Below, piece after piece: positions 61,326-64,000 of a DNA stretch of 64,000 nucleotides. The stretch covers positions 116,717,860 through 116,781,859 of the forward strand of contig CM054181.1 of the NCBI GenBank assembly GCA_028829895.1. Reading direction: 5' to 3'. Under the pieces are notes generated by a model. It was not told the DNA's origin. It was given only the letters and a program-made list of their open reading frames with translations, and did not search any database. The translations under genes and the position numbers were made by a program. This DNA is from Sinotaia quadrata. Taxonomy: Eukaryota; Mollusca; Gastropoda; Architaenioglossa; Viviparidae. Each line of letters begins with the position of its first letter. Positions within the stretch are counted from its first letter, which is position 1.

Positions 61326-61787
61326 GATTTACTTGTCAACAATAATAATGAAAGTTCTGGTTCGTTCATTAATGCTATTGTGATATCCAAGTCACAACAA
61401 TTTAAGTACTGTTCTCTTTATGTCATTATAACAATGATGAAACAAAATGACATACAAAAATGTATGATGTACAATATTGGTCACAAACATTATTTTAACT
61501 TTTTTAAAAAAGAAAATTTCTGGTAGCTACAAATGATTGATTAATTTGAGATCAATGCAAATTTTCCAGCTGCAGAGTTACTCCCTTATTCTATTTATAT
61601 CCATATGATACAACATATGTAAAATATACAACAAGAAAAACTTTTAAAAATTATTCTCCCTTTTAAAAATCTAACAGTATGATGTGTATTGTCAGGCAAA
61701 AAATTACATGTATTTTAAATTATTTCCCTTTTCTCTTTTTGACACCACATATACAGTCATATAAATCATGTAAATTGCATAACACAC

Positions 61788-61953
61788 CATGCTGATGTGC
61801 TATGAACTCTGCAAGAAGTGTGCTGCGTGAAGAGTTCCAGAATCTGACCCATCCATTCCCACCACAGGACACAAGGTTAGCACCACCACCAGCAGAGTTG
61901 GACCGCCTCGCATCCAGGTAGATCAGTTTCGTCACAGTCCAGCCATATTCATT
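61788..61953 (-). CDS. WD gene exon c: WD blade
   Basis: Exon of 166 nt, phase 0 in and 1 out. It encodes NEYGWTVTKLIYLDARR, a Gly-rich loop (SAGGGANLVSCGGNGWVRFW) and AEFIAHQH, forming one WD blade with WVRFWN as its WD-like end. The donor is CATG|GTGTGT. The acceptor used here is GATAAAG|AAT, an unusual AAG acceptor without a clear pyrimidine tract; an intronic repeat copy just upstream has a better TTACAG|AAT, so the exact acceptor should be treated as provisional. Confidence 0.75.
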
Positions 61954-61959
61954 CTTTAT

Positions 61960-62300
61960 CAGTGATAATGAATTTAATGTACATTATTAATACAGATAGA
62001 TCATTTGTGTTGCAGCTCAAGCCATATTCATTCTGTAACAGTGATAATGAACTCAATATATATTGTTAACAATATAGATCAGCTTTGCCATATTTATTCT
62101 TTAACAATACTCATGAACTTAATGTATATTATAAACACAGGTAGACCATAGCCAGCCCTATTCAATGTATAAAGTACTCATGAACTTAATATGTGTATAT
62201 TATAAAACAGATAGATCAGCAGTGTCATAGCCCATCCCTATTCATTGTGTAACAGTGCTTATGAACTTAATGTATATTATCAACAAAAAGGTCACAAGAA
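61960..62300 (-). repeat. four degenerate copies of the exon c acceptor region
   Basis: Units of about 70-85 bp, each beginning near ATAGATCA and containing GCCATATTCATTCTGTAACA-like sequence and ATGAACTTAATGTATATTAT. The copies include the first 10-12 exon c bases (minus AATGAATATGGC) with an acceptor-like AG. Confidence 0.85.
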
Positions 62301-62374
62301 CCAATCATGTTTATTAATATTGTGTATATGAATATAATATGTCCATTCATTTGTCTGTTCATTTTCTACATTAC

Positions 62375-62509
62375 CTGTTCATCAGTGCTGCCTACGCTCA
62401 TTTGTGACACCATCCCAGAAAGCTTGGCTGATGTCACTTCAGCCTTGGACAATGATGAGGATGTTTGCTCACTTGCCAAGACTGGTGCTCCCTGGTTAAT
62501 TTGAGAGGC
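62375..62509 (-). CDS. WD gene exon b: low-complexity linker
   Basis: Exon of 45 codons, phase 0/0. The acceptor is CCCATACAG|GCCTCT and the donor GAACAG|GTAATG. It encodes a Ser/Thr/Gln-rich linker (SEQTSSSLSKAEVTSAKLSG) with no fold I recognise. Support comes from the splice borders, the exact multiple-of-three length and the phase agreement on both sides. The intron on its upstream side is an array whose units repeat the acceptor and the first six exon bases. Confidence 0.7.
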
Positions 62510-63120
62510 CTGTATGGGTTATATAGACTACGATTTAGTTTAATAATAGAGGCCCCGTGGATTATACAGACTACGATTTAGTTTTATAACAGAGGCCTGT
62601 GTGGATTATACAGATTATGATTTAGAGTTATAAGGTACATATATACAGTTTTATAATAGAGGCATGTGTGAGTTAAACATACTATGATTTAGAGCTATAA
62701 TGTACATATATAAATTTTATAATAGAGGCCTGTGTGGGTTAAACATATCAAGATTTAGAGTTATAATGTATATATACAGTTTAATAGTAGAGGATGTGTG
62801 AGTTACACAAGCATATGATTTAGAAAGTTATAATATACATACATATGGTTTTATATCTGAGGGCTGTGTGAGTTATACAGACTTGATTTGGAGAGATGTG
62901 TAATGCACATATATACAGTTCTATGATAAAGGTTTGTGTGAGTTATACAGTGATATAATTTAGAGAGTTGTAATGTATACACATACAGTTCTATAACAGA
63001 GGTCTTTGAGAGTTACAGAGACTGTGATTTAGGGAGAATTGTAATGTATAAACATACAGTTCTATAACAGAGGTCTTTGAGAGTTACAGAATTGTATGTA
63101 CATATGAAATTTATGAGAGA
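62510..63120 (-). repeat. ~60-80-bp minisatellite made from the exon b acceptor
   Basis: Nine to ten units containing (plus strand) AGAGGCCTGTGTGGGTTATA and ACTATGATTTAGAG. On the minus strand they read CCCACACAG|GCCTCT, equal to the real acceptor CCCATACAG|GCCTCT, so several units have an intact decoy acceptor followed by the first six exon bases. Confidence 0.9.
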
Positions 63121-63354
63121 TGAGAGTTGTAGTGAATGCATATTAATAAGAGAGAGTTGGATCATGTGTTCATTTACACTAGAAAGAACTGTATAATGGG
63201 TGTACATATAACAGAGAGGACTCTATGATAGGTGTATGTGATAAAGAGGATTGTCTAGTGTGTTCATGTATAATAAAGAGAAGACGGTCTAGTATAATAA
63301 ATAAAGGCTGACAAGTGCATTACTGCCTATATACATGAAACACAGGTGAACACA

Positions 63355-63657
63355 GTCATTATAAGGTGAACCACAGTCTACAGACACACTGAGGTGAACA
63401 CAGTCTACAGACACACCCAGGTGAACACAGTTTACAGACACACTCAGGTGAACACAGTCTACAGACACACCCAGGTGAACACAGTCTACAGACACACCCA
63501 GGTGAACACAGTCTACAGACACCCAGGTGAACAAAGTCTACAGACACACTAAGGTGAACACAGTCTACAGACACACCCAGGTGAACACAGTCTACAGACA
63601 CACTAAGGTGAACACAGTCTACGGACACACTCAGGTGAACACAGTCTACAGACACAC
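63355..63657 (-). repeat. 27-bp minisatellite starting at the exon a donor
   Basis: About 11 units (minus strand GTGTGTCTGTAGACTGTGTT then CACCTGG). The first unit starts at the first intron base; each further unit starts with another GTGTGT donor-like sequence. Confidence 0.95.
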
Positions 63658-63837
63658 CTCTCTTAGCATACTAATGGACCGAGTCCTGGAGTGGAGTAAA
63701 CGCCGAGATCTTTGAGCCAAGTGGCGAGAAGCATTCTCAGAGTTTGTGTTCCAAATTATGATTTCACCATCGTAAGAGCCACTGGCCAAGGTGTTTGGTC
63801 CAGTAAAGTCAAGACACAGAATGTCCTCAGCATGTTC
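63658..63837 (-). CDS. WD gene exon a (first in window): WD blade
   Basis: Exon of 60 codons, phase 0 in and 0 out. The acceptor reads gagttgcag and the donor GAGAG|GTGTGT. It encodes EHAEDILCLDF, then LASGSYDGEIIIWNT, a classic WD blade with the GSYDG turn and the IWN end, followed by an Arg/Ser-rich stretch (RSRRLLHSRTRSISM). The intron that follows begins directly with a 27-bp minisatellite, so the donor GT is the first base of the first repeat unit. Confidence 0.85.
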
Positions 63838-64000
63838 CTGCAACTCAAGGAAATCTTTTGCTCAAGATGTGCACTGTGTTACAAAGTCACTTCTTATACT
63901 TGGGTGCTCAAGTTATTTATCATGTACATACACACACTTATTACTGTCTTGGTCAGTTTGATGTTAATCATGTATATACATTATATATACACTTATTATT
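63838..64000. other. start of the intron upstream of exon a
   Basis: Unique intron sequence; the gene continues beyond the window. Confidence 0.5.

Overview
The window is AT-rich, has spliceosomal introns with GT-AG borders, and is packed with minisatellites and transposon relics. It contains no operons or bacterial-type gene packing. This points to a metazoan nuclear genome, most likely a mollusc or other lophotrochozoan; the phylum is an inference from gene content and transposon types, not a demonstrated placement. Two protein-coding genes can be supported. (1) A WD40-repeat gene on the minus strand enters at the right edge (exons at 63.8, 62.5, 61.9, 61.1, 58.8, 56.8, 55.4 and 54.3 kb) and appears to continue across a ~42.6 kb intron to exons at 11.7, 7.4 and 3.7 kb, where it stops. 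All 11 exons have splice borders, the phases agree at every join, and together they total 1,485 nt (495 codons including the stop). The protein looks like the WDR49/WD-repeat-on-Y group. (2) A single-coding-exon GT31 beta-1,3-galactosyltransferase-like gene on the plus strand (38,855-40,390, 511 aa) lies inside the large intron of the first gene. LAYOUT. 0-12.3 kb: 3' end of the WD gene, about 15 minisatellites and a 1,011-bp solo LTR (5,193-6,203). 12.3-13.4 kb: hAT-type fragments and a LINE fragment with an RNase H motif. 13.4-17.5 kb: minisatellites and unassigned sequence. 17.5-21.2 kb: an interspersed repeat (called IR-A here) interrupted by a 2,514-bp hAT element with 8-bp target duplications and a broken transposase. 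21.2-31.4 kb: many minisatellites. 31.5-36.2 kb: IR-A copies and a decayed Ty3/gypsy-like element on the minus strand whose domain order reads integrase, reverse transcriptase, RNase H. 36.9-38.5 kb: a 27-bp satellite with a 648-bp higher-order period. 38.5-41.7 kb: the glycosyltransferase gene. 41.7-54 kb: AT-rich intron with minisatellites, an IR-A copy and a 433-bp inverted-repeat element. 54-64 kb: WD gene exons with IR-A copies and minisatellites between them. The most unusual signal is that several minisatellites in the WD gene are built from its own exon-intron junctions. The repeat units carry the splice site, usually with several to about 30 nt of the neighbouring coding sequence, and run from the exon edge into the intron, laying out rows of decoy donors or acceptors. 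This is seen at the donors of the 63.8, 11.7 and 7.4 kb exons and at the acceptors of the 62.5, 61.95 and 61.1 kb exons. A related array starts within about 10 nt of the 60.99 kb donor.
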